DNA of 64,000 nucleotides, taken from positions 19,496,164 to 19,560,163 of the forward strand of contig JARWKL010000005.1 in the NCBI GenBank assembly GCA_029961685.1, written 5' to 3'. Position numbers and translations under genes: made by a program. Source of the stretch: Aristolochia californica (Eukaryota > Streptophyta > Magnoliopsida > Piperales > Aristolochiaceae). How positions within the stretch are numbered: position 1 is the stretch's first letter; each line of letters opens with the position of its first letter. Positions 42,301-54,530 of the stretch are shown one piece after another. Below the pieces are notes generated by a model. The model saw nothing but the letters and a program-made list of their open reading frames with translations, was not told the origin of the DNA and did no database searches.

Positions 42301-45200
42301 GCAATCATCTGGAAAAGGGGGAGGCCGGGGATTTTTAACCGAGTGTTGACACCCAATCCATAAGTCATTCTTTAAAAAAATATAGCCCGTTACGCATGAT
42401 AAATTACTTTACAATCATCTATGATCGTTAGGTATGGTTTTTGAAAATGGGCAAAATAATGGCTTGTTTGACTCGATTAAATATCCCACCGCACGTTCTC
42501 TTGAGAATTTAATGTTATTATTTTTAAAAGGTTTGGATCCTTTGGTCCTTTGCATTTTGAACGTGTTTCAAGCGTTTATATGCATTTTTTAAAACATGTG
42601 TAGAAAAATTTCTTTCTTATAAAATTCCAAGCTATTAGGGTTGACCTAGTGGAATTTCCCAAACCTGGATAACAAAACATTTGCATTCATTTGTGGTGTG
42701 TGCATAAATTTTCTTTACTTACATTTTTTATTGCCTGAAATTTTTTCTATACATAGACTCTAAAATTTTCATTGTTTTGTTACTTGTTCACCTTTTATCT
42801 CTTTTTTTTGTTCTTTTTTTGTTTACGAGATGAAGGGAAAAGTGAAAACTCAAGTTTTGATTTAAGAAAAAAAGTACGCATCTAAAATGGAAATGCACAA
42901 TTCTCAAATGTAGAGAGTGATAATTCAAAAAAGTGTTTTTAATTTTTGGGGATTGTAAACTCTTTTTAGTGTTTATATATCAGGTTTTCCAATCGTTGGC
43001 AAAAGGGGGAGGCGGGGGATTTTTAACCTTGTGTTGACTCCCAATCCATAAGTGATTCTTTAAAAAAATATAGCCCGTTACGCATGATAAATCACTTTAC
43101 AATCATCTATGATCGTTAGGTCAGCTTTTTGTAAATGGGCAAACGTATGGCTAGTTTGACTCGTGTAAATATCCCACCGCATGTTCGCTTAAGAATTTAA
43201 TGTTATTCTCTTTAAAAGGTTTGGATCCATAGGTCATTTGCATCTTTAATATGTTTCAAGCATGCATATCCATTTTTTAAAACATGTATAGAAAAATCTC
43301 TTTCTTGTAAAATTCCAAGCTAGTAGGGTTGAACTAGTGGAATTTCTCAAACTTGGATATCAAAACTTTTATCTCCATTTACGGTGTGTGAATAAATTTT
43401 CTTTACTTACATTTCTTATTGCTTAAAATTTTTTCCATACATAAACTCTAAAATTTTCATTTTGTTGTGATCTATTTTCGTTTTATCTCTTTTTTCATTG
43501 ACGAGATGAAGGGAAAGTGAAAACTCAAGTTTTGATACAAGAAAAAAAACTATACATCTAAAATTGAAATGCACAATGCACAAATCTAGAGAGTGATAAT
43601 TCCACAAAGTGTCTATAATTTTTAGGGATTTTAAACTCTTTTTAGTTTTTACATATGAGGTTTTGCAATCGTCAGGAAAAGGGGAGGCAGGGATTTTTTA
43701 ACCGAATGTTAACTCCCTATCCATAAGTCATTCCTTACAAAAATATAGCCTGTTACTCATGAGAAATCACTTTACAATCATCTATGATCATTAGGTCAAC
43801 TTTTTGTAAATGGGCAAAATAATGGCTGGTTTGACTCGGGTAAATATCCCACCGCACGTTCACTTGAGAATTTAATGTTATTCTCTTTAAAAGGTTTGGA
43901 TCCATAAGTCATTTGCATCTTTAACACGTGTCAATTATGCATATCAGAATTATAAAACATGTGTAGAAAAATCTCTTTCTTATAAAATTCCAAGCTATTA
44001 GGGTTGAACTAGTGGAATTTCAAAAACTTGGATGACAAAACTTTTGTGTTCATTTGTGGTGTGTGAATAAATTTTATTTACTTACATTAGTTATTGCTTT
44101 AAATTTTTTCAAACATAAACTCTAAAATTTTCATGTTGTTGTGATTTATTTGCCTTTTATCTCAATTTTTGTTTACGAGATGAAGGGAAAGGGAAAACTC
44201 AAGTTTTGATATATGCAAAAAAAGTACACATCTAAAATGGAAATGCAGAATGCACAAATGTAGAGAGTGATAATTCACAAAAGTTTCTGTAATATTTTGG
44301 GATTGTAAACTCTTTTTATTTTTTATATTTCAGGTTTTACATTCGTCGGGAAAAGGGGGAGGTGAGGGATTTTTAACCGAGTGTTGACTCCCAATCCATA
44401 AGTCATTCCTTACAAAAATATAGCCCGTTATGCATGATAAACCACTTTACAAACATCTATGATCGTTAGGACAACTTTTTTTAGATGGGTAAAATAATGG
44501 CTTGTTTGACTAGGGTAATTATCCCACCGCACGTTCACTTGAGAAATTAATATTATTCTCTATAAAATGTTTGGATTCATAGGTCATTTGCATATCTAAC
44601 ATGTTTCATTCATGCAAATCCATTTTTTAAAACATGTGTAGAAAAATCTCTTTCGTATAAAATTCCATGCTACTAGGGTTGAACTAGTGGAATTTCCCAA
44701 ACTTGGATAACAAAAATTTTATCTTCATTTGTGGTGTGTGAATAAATTTTCTTTAGATACATTTTTTATTGCTTTAAATTTTTTCCATACTTAAACTCTA
44801 AAATTTTCATTTTGTTGTGATCTATTTGATTTAAGAAAAAAACGTACACATCTAAAATGGAAGTCCACAATGCACAAATGCAGAGAGCGATAATTCTAAA
44901 AAGTGTCTTTAAATTTTAGGGATTGTAAACTCTTTTTAGTTTTTACATATCAGGTTTTGCAATCGTCGGGAAAAGGGGGAGGTGAGCGATTTTTAACCGA
45001 GTGTTGACACCCAATCTATAAGTCATTCCTTACAAAAATATAGCCCATTGCGCATGATAAATCACTTTACAATCATCTATGACCGTTAGGTCAGCCTTTT
45101 GAAAATGGGCAAAATAATGGCTTGCTTGACTTGGGTAAATATCCCACCGCACGTTCACTTGAGAATTTCATGTTATTCTCTTTAAAAGGTTTGGATCCAT

Positions 45201-45238
45201 TATGCATGCTTGAAACATATTAAAGATGCTAATGACCT
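45201..45238. other. Orientation-switch junction 2 (satellite foldback, 38-nt loop)
   Basis: Reverse-orientation sequence ends at 45200 in GGTTTGGATCCAT. Forward-orientation sequence starts TATGCATGCTTGAAACAT at 45201 and reaches ATGGATCCAAACC at 45239. The arms on either side of the 38-nt spacer are near-perfect reverse complements for at least 80 bp, and at lower identity for the length of the flanking arrays. The join is therefore a very large palindrome-like structure with a short loop. Confidence 0.93.
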
Positions 45239-45421
45239 ATGGATCCAAACCTTTTAAAGAGAATAACATTGAATTCTCAAGTGAACGTGCAGTGGGATAT
45301 TTACGCATGTCAAACAAGCCATTATTTTCCCCATTTAAAATAAGCTGACCTAACAATCATAGATGATGGTAAATTGATTTATCAAGCGTAACGAGCAATA
45401 TTTTTGTAAGGAATGACTTAT

Positions 45422-46640
45422 GGATTGGGAGTCAACACTCTCTTAAAAATCCCCCGCCTCCCCCTTTTCCAGACGATTGCATAACCTGATAGATAAAAAC
45501 TAAAAAGCATTTGCAATCCCTAAAAATTACAGACACTTTTTGGAATTATCTCTCTCTACATTTGTGCATTGTACATTTCCATTTTAGATGTATACTTTTT
45601 TCTTAAATAAAAACTTGAGTTTTCACTTTCCCTTCATCACGTAAACAAAAAAAAAAGATAAAAGGCAAATAGATCACAACAAAAGGAAAATTTTAGAGTT
45701 TAAGTATGGAAATAATTTAAAGAAATAAAAAAATCTTTGTAAATAATATTTATTCACACACCACAAATGAAAACAAAAGTTTTGTTATCCAAGTTTGGGA
45801 AATTCCACTAGTTAAACCCAAATAACTCGAAAGTTTTTTTTACACATGTTTTAAAAAATGGATATGTATGAGTGAAGCATGTTAAAGATTCAAATGACCT
45901 AAGGATCCAAACCTTATAAGGAGAATAACATTAAATTCTCAAGTGAAACAGCGATGGGATATTTACCCGAGTAAAACAAGCCATTATTTTGCCCATTTAC
46001 AAAAGGCTAACCTAACGATCTTAGATGATTGTAAAGTGAGTTATCATGCATAACGAGCTATATTTTTTTAAGGAATGACATATGGATTGGGAGTCAACAC
46101 TTATTTAAAAATCCCTCGGCTCCCCCTTTACCCGATAATTGCAGAACCTGATATATAAAAACTAAAAAGAGTGTACAATCCCTAAAAGTTACAGACACGT
46201 TTTGGAATCATCTCTCTCTTCATTTGTGCATTGTGCATTTCTATTTTAGATGTACACTTTTTTCTTAAATCAAAACTTGAGTTTTCACTTTCCCTTCACC
46301 CCGTAAACAAAAAAAGAGATAAAAGGCAAATAGATCACAACAAAATGAAAATTTTAGAGTTTACGTATGGAAAGAATTTAAAGCAATAACAAACGTAAGT
46401 AAAGAAAATTTATTCACACACCACAAATGAACACGAAATTTTTGTTATCCAAGTTTGGGAAGTTCCACTAGTTCAACCCTAATAGCTCGAAATTTAATAA
46501 GAAAGAGATTTTTCTACACATGTTTTAAAAAATGGATATGCATGCTCGAAACATGTTAAAGATGCAAATGACCTATGGATCCTAACCTTTTAAAGAGAAC
46601 AACATTAAATTTTGGAGTGAATGTGCGGTGGGATATTTAC
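45422..46640 (+). repeat. Higher-order satellite segment, four-monomer period, copy 1
   Basis: Two consecutive monomers share private variants with 48026-49254 at offsets of 2604-2620 bp, which is four monomers. Variants include CATTGTACATTTCC, CTTCATCACGTAAAC, CAACAAAAGGAAA, AGAGTTTAAGTATGG, AATGAAAACAAAAGTTTTG, ACCTTATAAGGAGAATAAC, CTCCCCCTTTACCCG and AAATTTTGGAGTGAAT. Confidence 0.8.
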
Positions 46641-48025
46641 CCAAGTCAAATAAGCCATTATTTTGCCAATTTCCAAAACGCTGACCTAACAATCATAGAT
46701 CATTGTAAAGTGATTTATCATGCGTAACGGGCTATATTTTTTTAAGGAATGACTTATGGATTGGGAGTCAACATTCAGTTAAAAATCCCCCGTTTCCACA
46801 TTTTCCCGATGATTAGAGAACCTGATATATAAAAACTAAAAAGAGTTTAAAATCCCTAAAAATTACAGACACTTTTTGGTGTTATCTCTCTCTACATTTT
46901 TTCATTGTGAATTTCCATTTTAGATGTATACTTTTTTCTTAAATCAAAACTTGAGTTTTCACTTTACCTTCATCTGTGAACAAAAAAAGAGATAAAAGAC
47001 AAATAGATGACAACAAGCTGAAAATTTTATAGTTTATGTATGGAAAGAATTTAAAGCAATAAAAAAATGTAAGTAAATAAAATCTATTCACACACCACAA
47101 ATGAACACAAAAGTTTTGTTATCCAAGTTTGGGAAATTCCACTAGTTCTACCCTAATAGCTCTGAATTTTATTAGAAAGAGATTTTTCTACACATGTTTT
47201 TTAAAAACAGATATGCATGCTTGAATTATGTTAAGGATGCAAATGACCTATGGATCCAAACCTTTTAAAGAGAATAGCATTAAATTTTCAAGTGAACGTG
47301 CGGTGGGATATTTACCCGAGTCAAACAAGCCATTATTTAGCCCATTTACAAAAAGTTGACCTAACGATCATAGATGATTGTGAAGTGATTTATCTTGAGT
47401 AACAGGCTAGGTTAAAAATCCCCCGCCTCCCCCTTTTCTCGACGATTGCAGAACCTGATATATAAAAACAAAAAAGACTTTACAATCCCTAAAAATTACA
47501 GGCACTTTTTGGAATTATCTCTCGCTAGATTTTTTCAAAGTGCATTGCGATTTTAAATGTATACTTTTTTCTGAAATCAAAAGTAGAGTTTTCACTTTCC
47601 CTTCATCTCGTAAACAAAAAATGAGATAAAAGGCAAATGGATCACAACAAAATGAAAAGTTTAGAGTGTAAGTATGGAAAGAAATTAATGCAATAAAAAA
47701 ATGTAAGTAAAGAAAATTTAATCACACACCACAAATGAACACAAAAGTTTTGTGTTCCAAGTTTGGGAAATTCCACTAGTGCAACCCTAATAGCTCAGAA
47801 TTTTATAAGAAAGAGATTTTACTACACATGTTTTAAAAAATGGATATGCATGCTTGAAACATATTAAAGATGTAAATGACCTGTGGATCCAAACCTTTTA
47901 AAGAGAATAACATTAAATTCTCAAGTGACCGTGCACTGGGTTATTTACGTGTGTCAAAAAAGTCATTATATGGTAAAGTGATTTATCATGCACAGTGGGC
48001 TATATTTTTGTAAGGAATGACTTAT

Positions 48026-49254
48026 GGATTGGGAGTTAATACTGAGTTAAAAATCCCCCACCTCCCCCTTTTCCCTACGATTGCAAAACCTGATATATAC
48101 AAACTAAAAAGAGTTTGCAATCCCTAAAAATTACATACACTTTTTGGAATTATCTCTCTCTACATTTGTGCATTGTACATTTCCATTTTAGATGTATACT
48201 TTTTTCTTAAATAAAAACTTGAGTTTTCACTTTCCCTTCATCACGTAAACAAAAAAAAGAGATAAAAGGCAAACAGATCACAACAAAAGGAAATTTTTAG
48301 AGTTTAAGTATGGAAAGAATTTAAAGAAATAAAGAAATGTAAGTAAATAAAATTTATTCACACACCACAAATGAAAACAAAAGTTTTGTTATCCAATTTT
48401 GGGAAATTCCACTAGTTCAACCCTAATAGCTCGAAAGTTTTTTAAAAAAGAGATTTTCTACACATGTTTTAAAAAATGGATATGCATGCTTGAAACATGT
48501 TAAAGATTCAAATGACCTATGGATCCAAACCTTATAAGGAGAATAACATTAAATTCTCAAGTGAAAGTGCGATGGGATATTTACCCTAGTTAAACAAGCC
48601 AATGATTTGCCCATTTACAAATAGCTGATCTAACGATCATAGATGATTGTAATGTGATTTATTGTGCGTAACGGACAATATTTTTGTAAAGAATGACTTA
48701 TGGATATGGAGTCAAAACTCAGTTAAAAATCCTCCGACTCCCCCTTTACCCGACAAATGCAGAACCTGATATATAAAAACTAAAAAGAGTTTAAAATCCC
48801 TAAAACTTACAGACACTTTTTGGAATTATCTCTAACTACATTTGTGCATTGTGAATTTCCATTTTATATGTATACTTTTTTTTAAAATCAAAACTTGAGC
48901 TTTCACTTTCCCTTCATCACGTAAAAAAAAAGAGATAAAAGGCAAATAGATCACAATTAAATGAAAATTTTAGATTTATGTATGGAAAGAATTTAAAGCA
49001 GTAAAAAAATATAAGTAAAGAAAATTTATTCACCCAACACAAATGAACACAAAATTTTTTTCATCCAAGTTTGGGAAATTCCACTAATTCAACCCTAATA
49101 GCTCGTAATTTTATAAGAAAGAGATTATTCTACACATGTTTTAAAAAATGGATATGCATGCTTGAAAGATGTTAAAGATGCAAATAACCTATGGATACAA
49201 ACTTTTATAGAAAATAACATTAAATTTTGGAGTGAATATGCGGTGGGATATTTC
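48026..49254 (+). repeat. Higher-order satellite segment, four-monomer period, copy 2
   Basis: Counterpart of 45422-46640 with the same variants in the same order. The offset grows from 2604 to 2615 bp along the segment because of small indels. The monomers on either side do not show the same pairing clearly, partly because those near 47409 and 50067 carry deletions. Confidence 0.78.
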
Positions 49255-52200
49255 CCTGTGTCAAACTAGCCATTATTTTGCCCATTTCCAAAAAGCTGAC
49301 CAAACGATCATAGATGATTGTAAAGTGATTTATCAGGCGTAACAGGCTATATTTTTTTCAGTAATGACTTATGGGTTGGGAGTCAACACTCAGGAAAAAA
49401 TCCCCCGCCTCCCCCTTTTCCCGACGATTGCATAACCTGATATATAAACTAAAAAGAGTTTACAATACCTAAAAATTACAGACACTTTTTGGAATTATGT
49501 CTATCTACATTTGTGCATTGTGCATTTCCATTTGAGGTGTATACTTTTTCTTAAATCAAAATGTGAGTTTTCACTTTCCTTTCATCTCCTAAACAAAAAC
49601 AGAGATAAAAGGCGGATAGATCACTACAAAATGAAAATTTAATAGTTTACATATGGAAAGAATTTAAAGCAATAAACAAGTGTAAGTAAAGAAAATTTAT
49701 TCACACACCACAAATGAACACAAAAGTTTTGTTATCCAAGTTTGGGAAATTCCACTAGTTCAACCCTAATACCTCGGAATTTTATAAGAAAGGAATTTTT
49801 CTACACATGTTTTAAAAAATGGATATGCATGCTTGAAACATGTTAAAGATTCAAATGACCTAAGGATCCAAACCTTTAAAAGAGAACAACAATAAATTAT
49901 CAAGTGAACGTGCGGTGGGATATTTACCCGAGTCAAACAAGCCATTATTTTGCCCATTTACAAAAAGCTGAGCTAACGATCATACATGATTGTAAAGTGA
50001 TTTATCATGCGTAATAGGCTATAATTTTTTAAGGAATGACTTATGGATTGGGAGTCGACACTCAGTCCCGATGATTGCAGAATGTGTTATGGAAATACTA
50101 AAAAGAGTTTACATTCCCTAAAAGTTACAGACACTTTTCGGAATCATCTCTCTCTACATATGTGCATTGTGCATTTCCTTTTTAGATATATACTTTTTTC
50201 TTAAATCAAAACTTAAGTTTTCACTTTCCTTCATCTCGTAAAAAAAAAAAAAGAGAAAAGAGGCAAATAGATCACAACAAAATGAAAATTTTTGAGTTTA
50301 TGTATGGAAAGAATTTAAAGCAATAAATAAATGTATGTAAAGAAAATTTATTCACACAATCCACAAACGAACACAAAAGTTTTGTGATCCAAGTTTAGGA
50401 AATTCCACTAGTTCAACCCTAATAGCTCAGAATTTAACGATCATAGATGATTGTAAAGTGATTTATCATGTGTAACGGGCTATTATTTTGTAAGGAATGA
50501 CTTATGGATTGGAAAACAACACTCTGCTAAAAATCCCCCGTCTCCCCCTTTTCCCAACGATTGCAGAACCTTATATATAAAAACAAAAATGAGTTTAAAA
50601 TTCCTAAAAATTACAGACTCTTTTTGGAATTATCTCTCAAACTATTTGTGCATTGTGCATTTCCATTTTAAATGTATACTTTTTTCTTACATCAAAACTT
50701 GAGTTTTCACTTCCCCTTCATCTCGTGAACAAAAAAAGAGATAAAAGGCAAATAGATCACAACAAAATGAAAATTTAGAGTTTATGTATGGAAAGAATTT
50801 AAAGCAATAAACCAATGTAAGTAAAAAAAATTTATTCACAAACCACAAATGAACACAAAAGTTTTGTTATCCACGTTTGGGAAATTCAACTAGTTCAACC
50901 ATTATAGCTCTGAATTTTATAAGAAAGAGATTTTTCTACACATGTTTTGAAAAATGGATATGCATGCTTGAAACATGTTAACGATGCAAATGACCTATGG
51001 ATCCAAACCATTTAATTCTCAAGTGAACGTGTAGTGGGATATTTACTCGAGTCAAACAAGCCATTATTTTGCCCATTTACAAAAAGTTGACCTAACGATC
51101 ATAGATGATTGTAAAGTGATTTATCATGCTTAACGGGGAATATTTTTGTAAGGAATGACTTAACGATTGGGAGTCAACACTCTGTTAAAAATCCCCTGCC
51201 TCCCCCTTTTCCCGACGATTGGAGAACCTGATATATAAAAACTAAAAAGAGTTGACAATCCCTAAAAATTACAGACATTTTTTGGAATTATCTCTCTCTA
51301 CATTTGTTTATTTTGCATTTCCAATTTAGGTGTATACCTTTTTCTTAAATCAAAGCTTGAGTTTTCACTTTCGCTTCATCATGTAAAGAAAAAAAGAGAT
51401 AAAAGGCAAATAGATCGCAACAAAATGAAAATTTTAGAGTTTAGGTATGGAAAGAATTTAAAGCAATAAAAAATCTAAGGAAATAAAATTTATTCAAACA
51501 CCACAAATGATCACAAAAGTTTTGTTATCCAAGTTAGGGAAATTGCACTAGTTCAACCCTTATAGCTCGAAATTTTATAAGAAAGAGATTTTTCTACACA
51601 TGTTTTAAAAATTGGATAAGCATGCTTGAAACATGTTAAAGATGCGAATGACCTATGGATCGAAACCTTTTAAAGAGAATAAAATTAAATTCTCATGTGA
51701 ACGTATGGTGGGATATTTACCCGAGACAGACAAGCCATTATTTTACCCATTTACAAAAATCTGACCTAATAATCATAGATGATTGTAAAGTGATTTATCA
51801 TGCGTAACGGGCTATATTTTTGTAAGGAATGACTTATGGATTGGGAGACAACAGTCAGTTAAAAATCCCCCGCCTCCCCCTTTTCCCAACGATTGCAAGA
51901 CCTGATATATAAAAACTAAAAAGAGTTTATAATCTCTAAAAATTAAAGACATTTTTTGGAATTTTCTCTCTTCATTTGTGCATTGTGCATTATCATTTTA
52001 GATGTATACTTTTTTCTTAAATCAAAGTTTGAGTTTTCACTTTCCCTTCATCTCATAAAAAGAAAAAAAAGAGATAAAAGAAAAATAGATAACAACAAAA
52101 TGAAAATTTTAGAGTTTAAGTGTGGAAGGAATTTAAAGCAATAACAAATGTAAGGAAAGAAAATTTATCCACACACCACAAATGATCACAAAAGTTTTGT

Positions 52201-54530
52201 TATCAAAGTTTGGGAAATTCGACTAGTTCAATCCTAATACCTTGTAATTTGATAAGAAATTTTTTTTGTACACATGTTTTAAAAAAAGGATGTGCATGCT
52301 TGTAACATGTTAAAATATGAAAATGACCAATGGATCCAAACCTTTTAAAGATAATAACATTAAATTCTCATGTGAACGTGCAGTAGGATATTTACCCGAG
52401 TCAAACAAGCCAATATTTTGCCCGTTTACAAAAAGCTGACCTAACGATCATAGATGATTGTAAAGTGATTTATCATGCATAACGGGCTGTAACGCGCTTT
52501 ATTTTTTTAAAGAATGACTTATGGATTGGGTGTCAACACTCAGTTAAAAATCCCCTGCCTCCCCCTTTTCCTAACGATTGCAGAACCTGATATATAAAAA
52601 TTAAAAAGAGTTTAAAATCCCTAAAAATTACATAAAATTTTTGGAATTATCTCTCTCTACATTTTTGCATTGTGCATTTCCATTTTAGATGTATACTTTT
52701 TTCTAAAATCAAAACTTGAGTTTTCACTTTCCCTTCATCTTGTAAACAAAAAAAGTGATATAAGGCAAATAGATCACAAAAAAATAAAAATTTTAGAGTT
52801 TATGTAAGGAAATAATTTAAAGAAATAAATAAATGTAAGTAAAGAAAATTTATTCACACACCACAAATGAACACAAAATTTTTGTTCTCCAAGTTTGGGA
52901 AATTCCAATAGTTCAACCCTAATAGGTCGGAATTTTATAAGAAAGAGATTTTTCTACACATGTTTTAAAAAATGGATATGCATGCTTGAAACATGTTAAA
53001 TGATGCAAATGACCTATGGATTCAAACCTTTTAAAGAGAATAACACTAAATTCTCAAGTGAACGTGCGGTGGGATATTTACCCTAGTCAAACAAGCCATT
53101 ATTTTGCCCATTTACAAAAAGCTGACCTAACGATCATAGATGATTGTAAAGTCATTTATCAAGCGTAATGGGGTGTAACGGGCTATATTTTTGTATGGAA
53201 TGACTTATGGATTGGGAGTCAACACTCAGTTAAAAATCCCCCGAATCCCCCTTTTCCCGACGATTACAGAACTTGATATATAAATACTGAAAAGAGTTTA
53301 CAATCCCAAAAAATTACAGACACTTTTTGGAATTATCTCTCTCTACATTTGTGTATTGTGCATTTCAATTCTAGCTGTATACTTTTCTTAAATCAAAACT
53401 TGAGTTTTCACTTTCCCTTCAAGTTGTAAACATAAAAAGTGATAAAAGGCAATTAGATCACAACAAAATAAAAAATTTAGAGTTTATGTACGGAAAGAAT
53501 TTAAAGCAATAAAAAAATGTAAGTAAATAAAATTTATTCACACACCACAAATGAATACAAAAGTTTTTTTATCCAAGTTTGGGAAATTCCACTAGTTCAA
53601 CCCTAATAGCTCGGAATTTTATAAGAAAGAGATTTTTCTGCACATGCTTTAAAAAATAGATATACATGCTTGAAACTTGTTGAAGATGCAAATTACCTAT
53701 GGATTAAAACCTTTTAAAGTGAATAACATTAAATTCTCAAATGAACGTGCGGTGGGATATTTACCAGAGTCAAACAAGCCATTATTTTGCCCTTTTACAA
53801 AAAGATGACCTAATGATCATAGATGATTGAAAAGTGATTTATCATGCGTGATAGTCTATATTTTTGTAAGGAATGACTTATGGATTGGGTGTCAACACTC
53901 AGTTATAAATCCCTCGCCTCCCCCTTTTCCCGACGATTGCAAAACCTGATATATAAAAACTAAAAAGAGTTTACTATCCCTAAAAATTACAGACACTTTT
54001 TGGAATTATCTCTCTCTACATTTGTGCATTGTGCATTTCCTTTTTAGTTGTATGCTTTTTTCTTAAATCAAAACTTGAGTTTTTACTTTCCCTTCGTCTC
54101 GTAAACAAAGAAAGAGATAAAAGGCAAATAGATCACAACAAAATGTAAATTTTATAGTTTATGTATGGAAATAATTTAAAGCAATAAATGAATGTAAGTA
54201 AATAAAATTTATTCACACACTACAAATGAACACAAAAGTTTTGTTATCTATGTTTGGGAAATTCCACTAGTTCAACCCTAATATATCTAAATTTTATAAG
54301 AGAGAGATTTTTTAACACATGTTTTAAAAAATGGATATGCATGCTTGAAACATGTTAAAGATGCAAATGAACTACGGATCCAAACCTTTTAAATTGAATA
54401 ACATTAAATTCTCAAGTAAACGTGCGGTGGGATATTTACCCGAGTCAAACAAGCCATTAATTTGCCCATTTACAAAAAGATGACCTAACAATCATAGATG
54501 ATTGTAAAGTGATTTATCATGCTTAACGGG

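Larger units (their letters stand above)
11970..45200 (-). repeat. Satellite array block B, same monomer in inverted orientation
   Basis: About 50 copies of the block A monomer, read as its reverse complement. The plus strand shows the purine form of the box, AAAAGGGGGAGGCGGGGG, followed by the reversed landmark GTTGACTCCCAATCCATAAG, found 49 times between about 12280 and 45008. Normal spacing is about 665-680 bp. Shorter intervals mark monomers with internal deletions (near 21214, 30008, 32647, 33550, 38086, 39335, 41518 and 44830). Near 34331-34400 about 70 bp is duplicated. The block is 33.2 kb and continuous, with no foreign insertion seen. Confidence 0.97.
45201..54530 (+). repeat. Satellite array block C, forward orientation again, cut by an LTR element
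   Basis: About 14 copies of the same monomer in the block A orientation. Landmarks lie near 45416, 46076, 46750, 48020, 48697, 49370, 50037, 50508, 51155, 51828, 52518, 53203 and 53876. The copy near 47409 lost the landmark in a deletion of about 43 bp. Other internal deletions lie near 47965 (about 45 bp), 50067 (about 27 bp, removing the pyrimidine box) and 50431 (about 190 bp). The array stops at 54530 after the segment GCTTAACGGG, where intact monomers continue CTATATTTTT. The next base begins the LTR. Confidence 0.96.

Noticed and set aside
1..54530. CRISPR-like array or direct-repeat defence system
   Set aside because: The repeat unit is ~670 bp and continuous, without short repeats separated by unique spacers. 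It is a eukaryotic satellite.
1..54530. CENP-B-box-like motif
   Set aside because: I looked for TTCG....A..CGGG in the monomer and did not find a conserved match.
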